The translations under genes were made by a program, and so were the position numbers. From Otatea glauca (lineage: Eukaryota > Streptophyta > Magnoliopsida > Poales > Poaceae), in contig CM070713.1 of assembly GCA_036346275.1 (NCBI GenBank), positions 63,111,567 through 63,175,566 of the forward strand: a stretch of DNA of 64,000 bases, read 5' to 3'. The stretch's first letter is position 1; every line of letters begins with the position of its first letter. Under the pieces are notes generated by a model. That model was not told the origin of the DNA, ran no database searches, and worked only from the letters and a program-made list of their open reading frames with translations. Of this stretch, positions 33,440 through 45,759 are shown piece after piece.

Positions 33440-34077
33440 TGACGAAATTGTCGGGCTAAAGATCAGGGGGATTTTGATCGATATCGGATAAAAGAAAAAT
33501 GTTTAATTTTGGATTATGACCGATATTTATCCAAAGATGAGTAATTGTCCAAGGTAAGACCGACATGGATCACCAGCGTATCGGAGACGGACATTGTCGG
33601 CCAATAGTTATAAAAGATGACCGTAGGCAAGCGAGAAACACACAACCAATCAAACAAATCACATTTACTCTTTTATTTTTTTGTCGACTAGGAGTAGCCT
33701 CTGTAATTTAGAATCTTTGTAATTCGATGTTAAAAAATAAAGTTGTGCATCGCCGATTGTTGATCTTCATCAATTACGCCATCAGGTTTGATTTTTTTCT
33801 CTGATTTTGTTGCACATCGCCTTCTTCAGAAAAGATCTGCCTCTACTATCTGATTAGCCTTAATCGGTTAATAAGACTTATCGTTACTTTGGATTTAATC
33901 AATTTTTAGCTGTTTAGATCTTTGTCGATTGTCTTACTAGATCGGTTTTGAGCATATTTTTTCATCTATCTTACCGATTGCAGGATCAAATCGGTTGGCA
34001 CGCCTCGAACCGTAGAACCCGGTGTTCGTTAGGTGTGTTGAGGCCGATTAACCCTCTTTATGTTTTCGGCGCCAACA
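33440..34077 (+). repeat. 5' LTR of gypsy G
   Basis: It starts TGACGAAATTGTCGGGC, has a TATA-like 'agttataaaaga' near 33608 and ends GGCGCCAACA. Its last ~140 bases match 57121-57264 ('atcttaccgattgcaggatc', 'tagaacc', 'gttgaggccgattaaccctc', 'ggcgccaa'). A probable primer site 'ttggcacgcccagtgggac' follows within ten bases. Confidence 0.8.
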
Positions 34078-34109
34078 CACTCTTGGCACGCCCAGTGGGA
34101 CAGAGAAGA

Positions 34110-35612
34110 TGTCTTCGTCCAGCAAGTCGATCTCGCCGTCTGATCTCAACACTGAAGCTATAATCATCCCTACATTGGACGATTTGACTCCGGAACAACG
34201 CAAAGAGATTGAAGATCAAAAAGCTGCTCTGGAAGAGATGATGCTGGGGTGTTATCAGAACACCTGACGCGGTATCACTCAGAAGGCTGCATTGCCGATG
34301 GTTAATGCCCTTGGCGATGTAGGAGTCACGAATTGCCAGGTGAGTCAATACATCCCTGCACAGGCTGAACTTTCGGCTATGATTAATCAATTTGTGCATC
34401 ATGTTTTAATTAATCAATCATCGGCTTTAGTTACGACTCTTAAGATAGCCAATAGTGTCAAAACAATTGCTCAAGAGTTGGCATAATCTGGAAGCCTACT
34501 TGACCCGATGCAAGCTCTCCCGAATTATCTTGTTTATTTGGTGACGCAAAATACTCAAAACACTCTAGCCGACCAAAAGCCGCCGGCTGCAATTCAATCA
34601 TTGACCATGATGCCGACTCGACCCACCGTCATACTACCGAGGGATCCACGCCCGAGTGGGGTTGCGCATTACCAAGCGTACAACGATGTCACCAAGTTAC
34701 ATGCATCGGTTAATTTGCCGCCATCGACATCGTTTTACGCATTTCCACAATCGGTTCCACAGCCGATTGAAAATAATAGATATTCCCAATACGTCGAGCC
34801 GATTCCACCTAGGAATCAGGCCCCATATAAAGTTGTGACATACTCGGAGCCTTTCGTCCTAATGCCGGAGCCGACTACCAGGAGGAACAGCGGTCATGAG
34901 CAATTTCCCCAATATCCGTCGGCTCAGCATAATCATCAACCCGAGCTTGCGCTCGGGGGGCAGAATGCCAATTATGATCATAGTTGGCAAAACCCTAATA
35001 TCCCGTCGGCCAATAATTGGGCGACCAAATTTCTGCTGTATTAATGGATCAATTCGGCATACAGCTAAAGGGCAAAGTTTTTTATTATAGAAAGTCGTAT
35101 CCTGGTTATTTCAAAGTTCCTGATTTTGCTAAGTTTACTAGGGATGATTCTATTACAATGTTAGAACATGTCGGACGCTTTATCGCTCAATGTGACGAGG
35201 CAGCTCAATTAGACGGGCTTAAAATTAGATTGTTCCCATTATCATTATCAGGTGCTACTTTTACTCATGCCCGCTGTTCCTTCTGAATTCGGTTTATTTT
35301 TGGAACGATTTGGAAAGCAGATTCTATGAATACTTTTTCTCTGGCAGTCTGGAACTTAATATTTCTGATCTAAGCTCTGTTCGCCAAAAGTTTGGAGAAT
35401 CGATGACATATTATATTAAGAGATTTAGGGAAGTCAGAAATCAGTGTTTTAGTGTTTTGGCACAAGATGTTGATTGCAAAGAGCAGGTAATTTTCTATTT
35501 AAGCCGACGATTACTCGATGCTGAAACCAGGTATCCCTTTGTAGAAAAACTGTCTGTCTTTGTATTTTGCTTGTACAAAGCTAAGACATTATATTTTAAC
35601 ATCGATTTGTAA
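34110..35612 (+). pseudogene. gag: Gag of gypsy G
   Basis: Open pieces in different frames add up to a gypsy gag: 34292-34486, then 34508-35044 (Pro/Gln-rich, with repeated P and H), then 35017-35286 with KVPDFAKFTRDDSITMLEHV, then 35310-35612 with KFGESMTYYIKRFREVRNQC. Frameshifts and stops separate them. Gag ends near 35612 with no protease or RT after it. Confidence 0.75.
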
Positions 35613-35639
35613 GGTTATTTGTAATACCAATGTTATAAA

Positions 35640-36360
35640 ATATATGCTGTTAGCTCCAATTTTGCGTGGTCGACTTGGTAAATGGGCCTATGCGCTCATC
35701 GAGTTCGATCTAACATATGAATCGGCTAAGGTAGTTAAAGGGCAGGCAATAGCCAATTTTATAACAGGTAATGAGACTACTTCCGATCTGGTATCTGTAG
35801 CCCCTTGGTAACTATATTTTGACGGATCGGTATGTCGAGAGGGTGATGGTATCGAAATAGTGCTTGTTTCGCCCAAGCGGCATAGTTTTGAGTTTGTATT
35901 TTGACTAAATTGCCGATGCTCAAATAATCAAGCAGAGTATGAAGCATTGCTTAGATGCCTGCAGTTGCTCAAAAATATCAGAGTAGACACTGTTGAAGCC
36001 TATGGTGACTCTCTGTTAGTTGTGCAGCAAATCAAGGGAGAATATAATTGCTATGATGTAGTTCTGACCAAATATTTGGAGCAATTTCTTGCTATAATTG
36101 GCTTATTTATAGGATTCAGTATTAGTTACATTCCTCGAGAAATGAACAATAGGGCCAACTTGTTAGCTCAGCAGGCATCGGGTTATAAAGTTTCTTGCCG
36201 ATATGAAATATCTAAGCCGATTGAAAAAGCGGTGATGTGCGCTGACACTGTCGATTGGAGGGCAAAAATAATGGAGTACTTGATTGATCCTTCTAAACCG
36301 ACAGAACAAAAAATTAGACGGCAAGCCTTGAAGTACGTAATATTGGATAATACATTATAC
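35640..36360 (+). pseudogene. RNase H region of gypsy G
   Basis: GKWAYALIEFDLTYESAKVVKGQAI (35660-35760 region, read in parts) is the linker preceding RNase H in plant Tat-like gypsy elements. It is followed by YFDGSVCREGDG with the first catalytic Asp (about 35815), then VDTVEAYGDSLLVVQQI with a second catalytic Asp (about 36010). The frame is broken around 35810 and 35900. RNase H removes the RNA strand during reverse transcription. Confidence 0.7.
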
Positions 36361-36366
36361 TATTGA

Positions 36367-37410
36367 ATGATGGAAGGTTTGCTGTTAAGATATCTTGAAG
36401 TAGATAAAGCTAAAGTGGCAATGGGTGAAGTACACGAAGGTATCTGTGGATCCCATCAATCGGCTTATAAGATGAAATGGATGTTAAGGCGTACAGGGTA
36501 TTTTTGGTCGACAATGTTGGAAGACTACTTCAAGTATTATGAAGGATGCCAAACTTGTCAGAAATTTAGTAATATACAATTGGCTCCAGCATCGGCTTTG
36601 CATCCTATTATCAAACCTTGGTCATTTAGAGGTTAGGGTATAGATGTAATCGGACAAATCTTTTCTGCTTCGAGTAAAGGCCACAAGTTCATCTTAGCTA
36701 CAATCGATTACTTTTCTAAATGGGTTGAAGCTATACCACTGAAAAAGGTTACAAGCGTTGAAGCTATTGGGTTTGTTAATGAGCACATTATCCATCGGTT
36801 TGGAATCTCATAGACCATTACGACCGATCAAGTTACTGTATTTATGTCCGATGATTTTCAAGGTTTTGCTAGAAGTTTAGGTATTAAGTTGTTGAATTCA
36901 TCACCTTAATATGCTCAAGCTAATAGACAAGTTGAATCATCTAATAAAACGTTGATTAAGATGATTAAGAGGAAGATTTATGAAAAACCAAAGAATTGGC
37001 ATTCGACGTTGTCGGAGTCTTTGTGGGCTTATCGGGTGATATATCACAGAGCAACGAAACTTTCACCCTATCAGCTAGTTTATGGTCAGGAAGCTGTTTT
37101 ACCAGTGGAGATAAACATTGATTCTATACGAGTAGCTAGACAAAACGGTTTATCGGCTCAGGGTTACAAGGAGTTAATGATTGACAACTTAGACGATTTG
37201 GCAGAGTTACGTTTGTATACATTGGATCAGCTTAAGAAGAATAAAATGAGAGTTACTAAGGCTTACAACAAAAAAATCATGCCTAAATCATTTTATGAAG
37301 CCGATTTAGTTTGGAAAACTATACTTCCTATCGGCTCTAGAGACTACTGATTTGGAAAATTGTCTCCTACATGGGAAAGACCATACATAATAAATCGGCT
37401 TGTCGATGTA
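36367..37410 (+). pseudogene. Integrase of gypsy G
   Basis: The frame starts with an HHCC zinc-binding domain (HEGICGSHQSAYKMKW ... GCQTCQKF, 36367-36636). Then comes the DDE core with IDYFSKWVEAIPL, TTDQVTVF and YAQANRQVESSNKT (first two acidic residues and the ESSNKT Glu visible, 36640-36960). The C-terminal part (36952-37350) has LWAYRVIYH and VYGQEAVLPVEI. Stops occur near 36636, 36812 and 36908. The gene runs into the truncated element F near 37420. Confidence 0.8.
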
Positions 37411-37421
37411 AACTCTTACAC

Positions 37422-38146
37422 ACTACATTGCCATTTTTGTCTTTCCTAAGCAAATAATGATCATTTACAAGAGTTGGCTTAGGAGTGTTACCTAAGGGAC
37501 ATTGTTTACCAATGTGTCCTTTTTCTCGGCAATTGAAGCAAGTTTGGCTATTTGGACTTCTCTTGATCTTCTTGTCTTGCTCAATGCCGGTTTGCCTCGT
37601 TGTTGATGATTTTGGCTTGATCTCCACTTTGTTAGGGCACACGGAGGCGTAGTGACCCTTCTCATGGCATCCAAGGCACTTGATGTCCTTCGTGTGTCTC
37701 GCATTGTGCCTTGTCTTGCTATTCACCTTCTTCTCGGAGATGTAGCCAATCCCTCTATTATCGTGCAAAACCCTTTACTTGCTTAAGATATCGTCGAGGA
37801 TGGCCTTCCCTTTGTAGCACTTCAAGTCATTTTCCAACTTTATGACTTGAGCCTTGAGCTCGATATTTTCCTCTACAAGTTTAGTCTCAAAGACATAGAA
37901 GTAGAAGCAATATTTGAATTTGAGCTACAAGGAATATTGTTGTTAGAGGTGAACATGTCAATCGTAGATGGAATGCATGAAATAGAAATTATGCATGGCA
38001 TTTCATCTACTAAATCACATTGAATTCCTATGTCCACTCTAGACTTAATGATTTCCTTGAGAAGGAGGGATTCATGATTTTTCTTAAGCACATTATAATC
38101 ATTTTGAAGTGAGTCATGCTCAAGCTTCAAAATCTTATATTTTGCT
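37422..38146 (-). pseudogene. gag: Gag C-terminal part of Sirevirus F
   Basis: Closely related to the gag of element B, but here two intact CCHC knuckles are visible: CLGCHEKGHYASVCP and CFNCREKGHIGKQCP, followed by NDHYLLRKDKNGNV, the start of the 27-residue repeat. Upstream (minus strand) come KYKILKLEHDSLQNDYNVLK and coiled-coil text. Several stops and shifts. The N-terminal part lies at 51778-52333, displaced by the insertion of element C. The left end is truncated at about 37422 against gypsy G. Confidence 0.85.
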
Positions 38147-38151
38147 TTCTC
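38147..38151. repeat. Target duplication TTCTC, left of element C
   Basis: TTCTC at 38147-38151 is repeated exactly at 51773-51777 after the 3' LTR. Removing element C and one copy rejoins the F gag coding sequence between LGKEN/K and KYKIL. Confidence 0.95.
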
Positions 38152-40407
38152 TGAAAGACCATGTGGAGGTCTATCCTTGTGTGTGATGAGTAATTGATGA
38201 GTTTTGAGCTTGTGTTGTTTTAAATTGATTTGGATTTGAAGCAATTTGAGTGTTGGTCTACTGGCCGGGGCTTTGGCGATCGGAGACGGTCGTCCGACCC
38301 CGAGTGGTGGGTCGTCCGACTTTGAGTGGTCGGGGCTTTGGCTGGTTGGAGACCACCGTCCGACCCAGTGGTTGGGCCGTCCGACTCAGTGGTTGAGACT
38401 CAGAGTGATTGAGTCGAGACCGGTGAATGGACCTCGAGTGGTCGGGATGGAGACCAGTGGTCGGACCACGTGTGGTCGGGTTTTCTTGGTCGGCGTAGTG
38501 TATATCCGTCTGCTGAGATGGATATGTGTTGTTGGACATTGCTATGTGATGTGGTTTCCTTGTCTATGATGGTTGCGGGACTTTGGAGCTAGGTCATGGT
38601 GAGGTGAAGGGATTAGGACTAGGCCGAGAGCCGAGGTCCGGATGATCAAGGTGTCGCCAAAGATGACTAAGGCCGTGGAGTAGCCGCAAGCCGAGAAGAC
38701 AAAGGAATGGATGAGATGCTAACTTGGGCTGCCGCGATCAAGGAGGACCGTTGGATCGCGGTCGGGAAGATAGAGTAGCGGGTCAAGTTAGTGTGAGTTG
38801 AAAAGCGTGCAAAACCCGTTGTGTTGTTGGGTTTGGGTGAGCCCATGCATAGCTGTGTGAGTGGGTAAAATCTCACCCTTGATGGAGTGCTCTAGGGTTT
38901 AGAGGCTCATCCAAGGGTGGTAGGTGGTCCAAGCACATATACATAGGCGGGGAGAGGGTATCTCCTGTAGGGGTTGAGCAGTGAGGAAAGTGTACGTGAG
39001 TAGTTGAGAGTTGTTGAGAGTGATGTGTAAGGATCAAATCCTGGCTCTTGGATGTTGGCTTAGGTTTGAAGCAGGACATCCAAAGGTGGGAATTGATCCC
39101 AAGTCACTATATATAGAGTGGTAGGGGCAGCCTCCCCTCTTTGAAGGTTTTGAGGTTTTTGCTGCTCATTTGAGTTTTGCCCACTTTGTTGTGAGGCTTT
39201 GTAAACCTCCCTTCCAGAAATGAAATGTTCTTCATTTATATTCTTGTTTTATTTCCCTTACGTATTTGCATTACGCACTTAAATTCTGTTATCTAAATTC
39301 CGCATTTACTTACTTGCAATTTACTTTACGTAATTTGGATTTGCCTCATCTCCTTCTACATGCTATTGAGTCTTTGTTGAAATTCATGATTGATGAACTC
39401 TTCTCTGGACTTGGTGCTTTCAATCATCTAGGCAATCCTTGCATTCTTGTTGTAAGTTAGTAAATCTGTGTGTTCTTAAAGTGCGTAAACGTGTGACTTG
39501 CAGTTCTTTAGTCTTGATTGGCTTCTGGTTCTTGTTTCCAAGGATGAAAGATTGCTGGATGAATCTTCTATAGATTATATCCCAATCATCTAGGCAATCT
39601 ACAACCTCTTCTATTCAGTTTTGCAAGAAACCAATTTCTGTGCCTAGTTTTCAGATAGTGTTTCTATTTGTTTGAAGGGTTGTTTCTTCGTGTACTTACT
39701 TGCTATGATTTGTGGAGAGTCATCCAAGGATTTCTGACCATCAACTCCCACCAGCAAGTTAGGGGTAAAGTTTGTGTTCGTGACTCTGTTTTTGGTGTTG
39801 CATTTGTTAAACTGAAAAGGACGGAACCTTGGTATTAATTCCTTCGATTGTTGATTGAAATAGGTTCTGACATCCTTTGGGAGGTGCACACCAATTTTCA
39901 CTGCTTTTGGATCACCGATCAAAAGTTACATCGATTTACTTTTGAGATCGTGCGATTTTTCTATTCACCCAACACTATTCACCCGAGTCTCGTTCATCCG
40001 ACCTCCGCAGGTCGGGGACTGCTTCATCCGTCAGGCACCTTTGCTCACCCGAACACTATTCACCCAAGATCTTGTTCATCCGACCTCTGCAGTCGGGCGT
40101 CTCGCTCATCCGTCGGGGTATTGTTCACCCGAACACTATTCACTCGAGTGCTGTGCATCCGACCACTTCAGGTTGGGAGTACTGTTCATCTGACCAATGT
40201 TGGTCGGGGTACTGTTCACCCGAACACTATTCATTCTGAGTACTGTTCATCCGACCTCTGGTGGGTGTAGTCTGCTCATCCGACTGAAATACCCGACCAA
40301 TGCGCTTTCTTTACGGTCTTTTGGTGGTTTGAATTCTAGGGAGAGTTTATTCAAAATTTTATTTGGCTCCTATTCACCCCCCTCTAGTCGCCTTTTTCGA
40401 TATTTCA
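38152..40407 (+). repeat. 5' LTR of element C
   Basis: It starts TGAAAGACCATGTGGAGG and ends CGATATTTCA. It contains GGTCGG/CCGACC-rich sequence at 38260-38500, a TATA box in 'cactatatatagagtgg' near 39110, and CCGACC...GGTCGG palindromes spaced by 'ctgttcatccgacc' and 'cacccgaacactattca' phrases at 39960-40300. Confidence 0.93.
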
Positions 40408-40409
40408 AT

Positions 40410-40421
40410 TGGTATCAGAGC
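40410..40421 (+). promoter_or_regulatory. Primer binding site of element C
   Basis: TGGTATCAGAGC, a perfect match to the initiator tRNA-Met 3' end, two bases after the 5' LTR. Confidence 0.92.
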
Positions 40422-40461
40422 CGGTTCTGCTCTTTCTAGATCTTGACCGGTCTCAAAAGCG

Positions 40462-41593
40462 ATGGCGATGGACAAGTATTCCACCAAGCCTCCTATTTTT
40501 GCTGGAGTTGATTTTCCATTTTGGAAATCGCGGATGGAGTCATACATCACTGCCCAGGGCTTCCTGATATGGCACAAGGTGAAACTCCCGTATGAGGTTC
40601 TGGCGATGAAAACGCGTCACGGCGGAAATATGGTCGACGTTGAGGCTAACGCTAAAGCAAGGAACATCCTCATACAGGTCTTAGCCGCAGATGAGTATGA
40701 TAGGATTTCTCACCTTCGTTACGCTCATGAGATTTGGGTGACCCTCGATGCTTACCACGAGCACTACCCAAATCAAGACGGTTCGACAGACCAATTCAAG
40801 CGTGAGTTCAACAAGTTTGAACAACACGGCGGTGAGAGTCTTGACGAATGCTTTGGTCGGTTCACGAAGATTTTGGCGACCTCCGGCGATCGGTTGCATA
40901 TACCCTGACTCGGATAATGCTCGACATTTCTTGACCGCACTTGATCTTCGTGTTTGGGAAATGAAAGTGACCACCATCAAGGACACCACCGACCTGTCGA
41001 CCTTGACTCTTGACGGGCTTTATTCCCGCCTCAAGACTCATGAGATCGATGTCGTCTCGCGGAAGACGAGGTCTCAGTCGATGGCTTTGGTCACCGAACC
41101 CATTGGATCCTCTCTTTCTGATTCTTCTGTTGGTTTCTCTCTCTTCGCCCTTTGCGAGCTAAGCGATGACCAACTGGAAAAATTTCCAGAAAATGAGATT
41201 GCTCTTCTTGCTCGCAAATTTTCATATGCATACAAGAGAGTGAGAGAGAGGAAGAGAGGTGGGATGATCACCTGTTTCGAGTGTGGTGGCCCCAACCACA
41301 TTCGAGCAAACTGTCCCAAGCTGGAGAAGGGCAAAAACGAACAAGGCGGTTCGGGCAAGAACGACCACACCGACAAGAACCGCAACAAGAAGGCCCCAGC
41401 TCGTGAGCCGGCGAAGAAGAAGTACCGCAACTTTGCCAAGAATAAGAAGCTCTTTCACCGGGTCCTCGCCGCCTTTGGGCGACATCGAGCTCTCGACATG
41501 GAGAATCGGAGTGATGCAAGCGAGGACGATCCACAAGAGAAGGTGAAGGGCAAAGATGACGTCTCGGCATGTGCTTCATGGCGGCGCCATTGA
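40462..41593 (+). pseudogene. gag: Gag of element C
   Basis: The start MAMDKYSTKPPIFAG leads into the UBN2-type copia gag domain (FWKSRMESYITAQGF; RYAHEIWVTLDAYHE; FGRFTKILA). A one-base shift near 40895-40910 moves the frame, after which the domain continues to a perfect CCHC knuckle CFECGGPNHIRANCP (about 41275-41320) and a Lys/Asn-rich tail. The frame is lost again at 41593. Gag forms the particle and binds element RNA through the knuckle. Confidence 0.88.
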
Positions 41594-41689
41594 AGTAAGC
41601 GACTCCGAGCCGTCTGAAGGACACGGATGAGGTACCCACCTCGACGAGTTAAATGTCAGCTCTCGTAAATTAGGCAAGTTTCATGCTAA

Positions 41690-42625
41690 GGCTAGGTCGA
41701 GGTTTCTGAGTTAGAAAAGGAAGTAGGTACCTTGACTCGGGAGTTAGCGCTTAGATCTTCTCCCTCCCGAGTCACTGATGACTGTACTTTGTGTGATTCT
41801 TTGCTTGTGGAGTTAGAGAACCTAAGGACTATGCATGATAGTGTGTTGTATGAACTAGATAGTCTTAGGTTGAAGAATGCTAGCAATGAATCTGTTGATA
41901 CTCATTCTGTAGATGCTAGTTTTCTTCCTGCTCACTCTACTCCTTCTTGTGCTAATTGCCCTAAATTGCTTGCCGAAATTGATGCCATGAGCGATCACCT
42001 TAGGAAGCTTTCTTCTAGAAACGATGAACTTGAAATGCATGCTTCTAAGGAACCAGTCAGCTCATGTGAGGGCTTTAGGCAACTAAAACTTGACAATGAA
42101 TTCTTAAATGTCAAGTATGCTAAACTTGCTAAGGACTTACTAGATAAGTCACAAGAAAGTTGCTTGCGATGTTCTGTGATTGAGGGGGACTTGGATAAAA
42201 TCCATGTCGAGCTTAGGAAGAAATTAGAAGACCAAGCCCATAGAATTAGAAATGCATCTTGCGTTTCTTGTGACGCCCTCAAGATTGAGGCAACCGTCTT
42301 TGAGGAGAAAATGCACGTCTTTGAGAGAGCTCATCTTTCTGGTTCTTCTTCTTCTTCTTCTTCCCCATGTTCTTCTTGTGCCTCTTTCTTTCGAGATTGC
42401 CAGTATCTTATGAGTACTCTCGAGAAGTTTGTTGGAGGCAAGAAGAAGCTCAATCTTATTCTAGACCAATCCAAGATTAGTAGATTCAATCAAGATCTAG
42501 GATTTGATCCCTTGGAGCACGCTCGGCGCATCCTCCCACCATTGTCTTGCGGCTCCAAGAGTGGTGAGATTGTGGTGCTCCCAGTGAGCACCACCAAGTT
42601 TAGGTCTCTTTGGGGTTGTCCATAG
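41690..42625 (+). pseudogene. Coiled-coil gag extension of element C with CxxC pairs
   Basis: About 300 residues open from 41732, mostly heptad-like Leu/Glu/Lys sequence. At intervals it carries short Cys pairs: CTLC, CANC, CLRC, CVSC and CSSC, near residues 18, 74, 143, 175 and 217, plus single Cys residues nearby. After it the sequence runs into an Arg-rich part (about 42870-43130, GRRFRKPHWGG) and a WVPK motif. Sirevirus gags are known for long coiled coils. The CxxC pairs could bind metal or form disulphides; this is inference. Confidence 0.7.
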
Positions 42626-43134
42626 GACTTGACTAGAAGGATGTTACTCTGTTGCTTCGCCTCTAGCAAGGCTGTACACATGCACCTTCCGTAAGAAGGA
42701 TGGTCACCTAGTAGATTTACGCCTGAGCACGCCATGATCACTCGGCGTGAGCGTGTTGTCGCTCTTAGGGGTATTGTGGTCATCCTCGGACTTTGAGTGC
42801 TCCTAAGGCACACACCGCTTAGACAGTTAGAGAGTCGCTGTTTTGGGCGTCGCCCGGACTCGGTTTTCATGCTGGTTCTTCGAGTTTTAGTCTTGGAGCT
42901 GTTCGTAGTCAGTCTTTTCGCCGTCCTTTTGATATTCCTCGTTTTTCCCATCGAGGTAGATATCAACGGCGTGAGGAGTTTTCTGGTAGGAGATTTAGGA
43001 AGCCTCACTGGGGTGGCTCGGCTTTTGCACCACGGCATGCCAACCCAGTTTCAGCTCCTAGATCATCTACTAGAGTTGCTACTGATCTTGTTAGGGTTAA
43101 ACGTCAGAGAGACACTCGAGTCCAGTCTTCTTCT

Positions 43135-43560
43135 GTGACTGGTACTCTGAGGCGTCGTGTGGTTCAGTATTGGGTTCCCAAGTCTTCACTCTATCCCATC
43201 TTCGAGTCATCTCTCTCTTGTGTCTTGATCGGGTTAAATCGGATGGGAAGGAGATGTTTGGATTATCGACTCGGTTGTTCTCGTCATATGACCGGAGATT
43301 CTCGATGGTTCTCTTCCTAGTCCGAGCCCCGGTGATGAGTTGATCACGTTCGGGGATGCTTCTTCAGGTAGAGTCATTGCTAAAGGTACCATCTGCATTA
43401 ACCAAAATTTCATTCTTAAAGATGTTGCCTTAGTAAGTAAGTCGCAATACAATCGCTCTCTGTTTCTCGACTTATTGATGACTCTTTCGAGGTAAGCTTC
43501 AAGAGTAATGCTGTAGAATCCTTGATTCATCGGGAGGGTTAGTTTATGGATTTCTAGATT
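43135..43560 (+). pseudogene. Aspartic protease region of element C
   Basis: The copia protease signature survives as CSRHMTGDSRWFSS (about 43272-43313). The catalytic DSG lies just upstream but is put out of frame by a single missing G in 'gactcggttgt'. Sequence after 43320 continues the domain in other frames (for example FGDASSG, KGTICIN). The protease would process the polyprotein. Confidence 0.75.
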
Positions 43561-43599
43561 TGGGAGAGTCTTTCGTGCTGATTTTTCTTCTTCTTACGG

Positions 43600-44460
43600 A
43601 GACTCTCTTGATGTTTGATTGCTTCGAGTCACGTGATCTCTCCTTCCGGCATAGGAGACTTGGTCACATTGGTTTTGATCATTTGACTCGAGTTAGCGAC
43701 CACGATCTCATTCGGGTTTCCCAAACTCAAGATGGTCAAAGACTTAGTTTGCTCTCCTTGCCGACATGGCAAGATGGTTCTTCTTCTCATCCTCCAAAGG
43801 ACCGTAGTGATGACTGATGCACCGGGACGGCTTTTACATATGGACACCGTTGGTCCAAATAGAGTGCGATCGGCAGGAGGGAAGTGGTATGTTCTTGTCA
43901 TCGTTGATGATTTTCTAGATTCTCTTGGGTATTCTTCATGGCCTCGAAGGATGAGACTTTTCTCACTTCAGGGGTTTGGTCGATGGGTTGTCTATTGAGC
44001 TCCCGGTGCATTACGAGCTATCTGCAGTGATAATGGCACTGAGTTCAAGAATTCCTACTTTGAGAGTTTTTGTGTGGAGTCTGGTTTAGAGCATCGCTTT
44101 CTTCTCCCTCGCCCCTCGTGAGAATGGCATAGTGGAAAGGAAGAACAGGACCACAGTTGAGATGGCTAGGGCGATGCTAGATGAGTCTGATACTCTAGGA
44201 AGTTTTGGGCTGAGGCTATAGCTCTTGTTTGCCATGTTTCTAATCGCGTGTTTTTGAGAGCACATTTGCATCGCACTTCTTATGAGTTGAGATATGGGCG
44301 AAAGCCCAGTGTGTCTCATTTTCGCGTTTTGGTTGCAAGTGTTTTATCTTGAAGTCCGTAACCTAGATAAGTTTGAGTCTCGCTCTTCGATGGTATCTTT
44401 CTAGGTTACTCGTCTTCTTCTCGTAGCTATAAGTGCAGGTGTTGATGCACATAGGATCAT
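43600..44460 (+). pseudogene. Integrase of element C
   Basis: The pre-integrase zinc part is visible as HRRLGHIGFDHLTRVS (43640 region) with the downstream CSPCRHGK in another frame. The core then follows with LLHMDTVGPNRVRSAGGKWYVLVIVDDF (read in parts, 43830-43915), including the first catalytic Asp. The second acidic region is 'cagtgataatggcactgag' (SDNGTE, about 44024) and the third is near 44110. Many shifts, probably single-base. Confidence 0.8.
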
Positions 44461-44668
44461 AGAGACCGTGATGTGACCTTTGATGAGACTAGCCCAGAGC
44501 TAGACTTGATGTTTCGTGCTCTTCTTATCCCTCCGAGACCATCTTTGAAGAAGATAAGGATGATGGAGATGATGGTGTTCCACCGATCCAGTCCCTCTTC
44601 ACCGAGGTGCCTCCTGTTTCCATTTACGCACCTCGGGAGACCACCCTTGCTTTCCGACTCTCCTTCAA

Positions 44669-45605
44669 ATGAGTGGCTCTGTTCCTACCTCTTACATTCA
44701 AGAGGTAGAGGCCATACTTCCGGTCCTCCCGTCATATTCGAGACGTCATCCTTCCGATCGGATGATTGACGATTTGTTCGAGCGTGTCACACGCTCAAGA
44801 ACGGTCATCCCTCCTTCGCCTCCACTCGCCTTCGTTGCCTCCTTTGAGCCGAAGGATGTTTCTCATGCATTATCCGATGAGTCGTGGATTAATGCTATGC
44901 ATGAGGAACTTGAGAACTTTGAGAGGAACAAGGTATGGCAGCTTGTCAAGCCCCCATCTGGTCATAATGTTATTGAGACCAAGTGGGTGTTCAAAAACAA
45001 GCAGAGTGAGGATGGGGTTGTAATTAGAAACAAGGCTAGATTAGTTGCACAGGGCTTTTCTCAGGTTGAGGTTCTTGACTTTGAGGAGACCTTTGCTCCT
45101 GTAGCTAGGCTAGAGGCTATCTGAATCCTTCTTGCATTTTCTGCATCCAAAGGCTTCAAGCTTTATCAAATGGATGTCAAGAGTGCATTCCTTAATAGCT
45201 ATATTGAGGAAGAGGTTTATGTCAAGCAACCTCCAGGATTCGAAAACCCCAAGTTTCCGAGTCATGTATACAAGCTTTCCAAAGCTCTGTATGGACTCAA
45301 GCAGGCCCCCAGAGTATGGTATGAGAGGCTCAAGTCTTATCTTCTCAGCGATGACTTTAAAATGGGCATAGTAGACAAAACTCTGTTCATCAGACACCAT
45401 GAGTCTCATTTTCTTCTTGTCCGTTTATGTGGATGATATCATTTTGGTGGCTCTTCTCATTCTCTTGTCTCTCAGTTTTTTGATGTGATGGGTACAGAGT
45501 TTGAGATGAGTATGATGAGCGAGTTGAGCTACTTTCTTGGCTTCCAAATCAAGCAGACTCGGGAGGGTACTTTCTTGCATCAAGGCAAATATACTCGTGA
45601 CCTCT
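44669..45605 (+). pseudogene. Reverse transcriptase of element C
   Basis: The frame 44669-45124 contains the copia RT start (NAMHEELENFERNKVWQLV, TKWVFKNK, ARLVAQGFSQ, FAPVARLEAI), ending at a TGA. The next frame 45170-45436 has MDVKSAFLNSYIEEEVYVKQP with the first catalytic Asp, and KALYGLKQAPRVWYERL. The YVDD box is encoded around 45428 in a shifted frame. The enzyme copies element RNA to DNA; this copy is disrupted by at least two lesions. Confidence 0.88.
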
Positions 45606-45759
45606 GAGGCGCTTGATATGTCGATGGGAAGCGGTGATGACTCCTATGGCCACCATCGCTGTCCTCGAGCCCGATGAGGATGGTGAGCTCGCGATCAAAA
45701 GGAGTTTGAAGCATGATCGGCTCCTCTTGTACCTCACCTCGAGGCCGACATACATTTAT

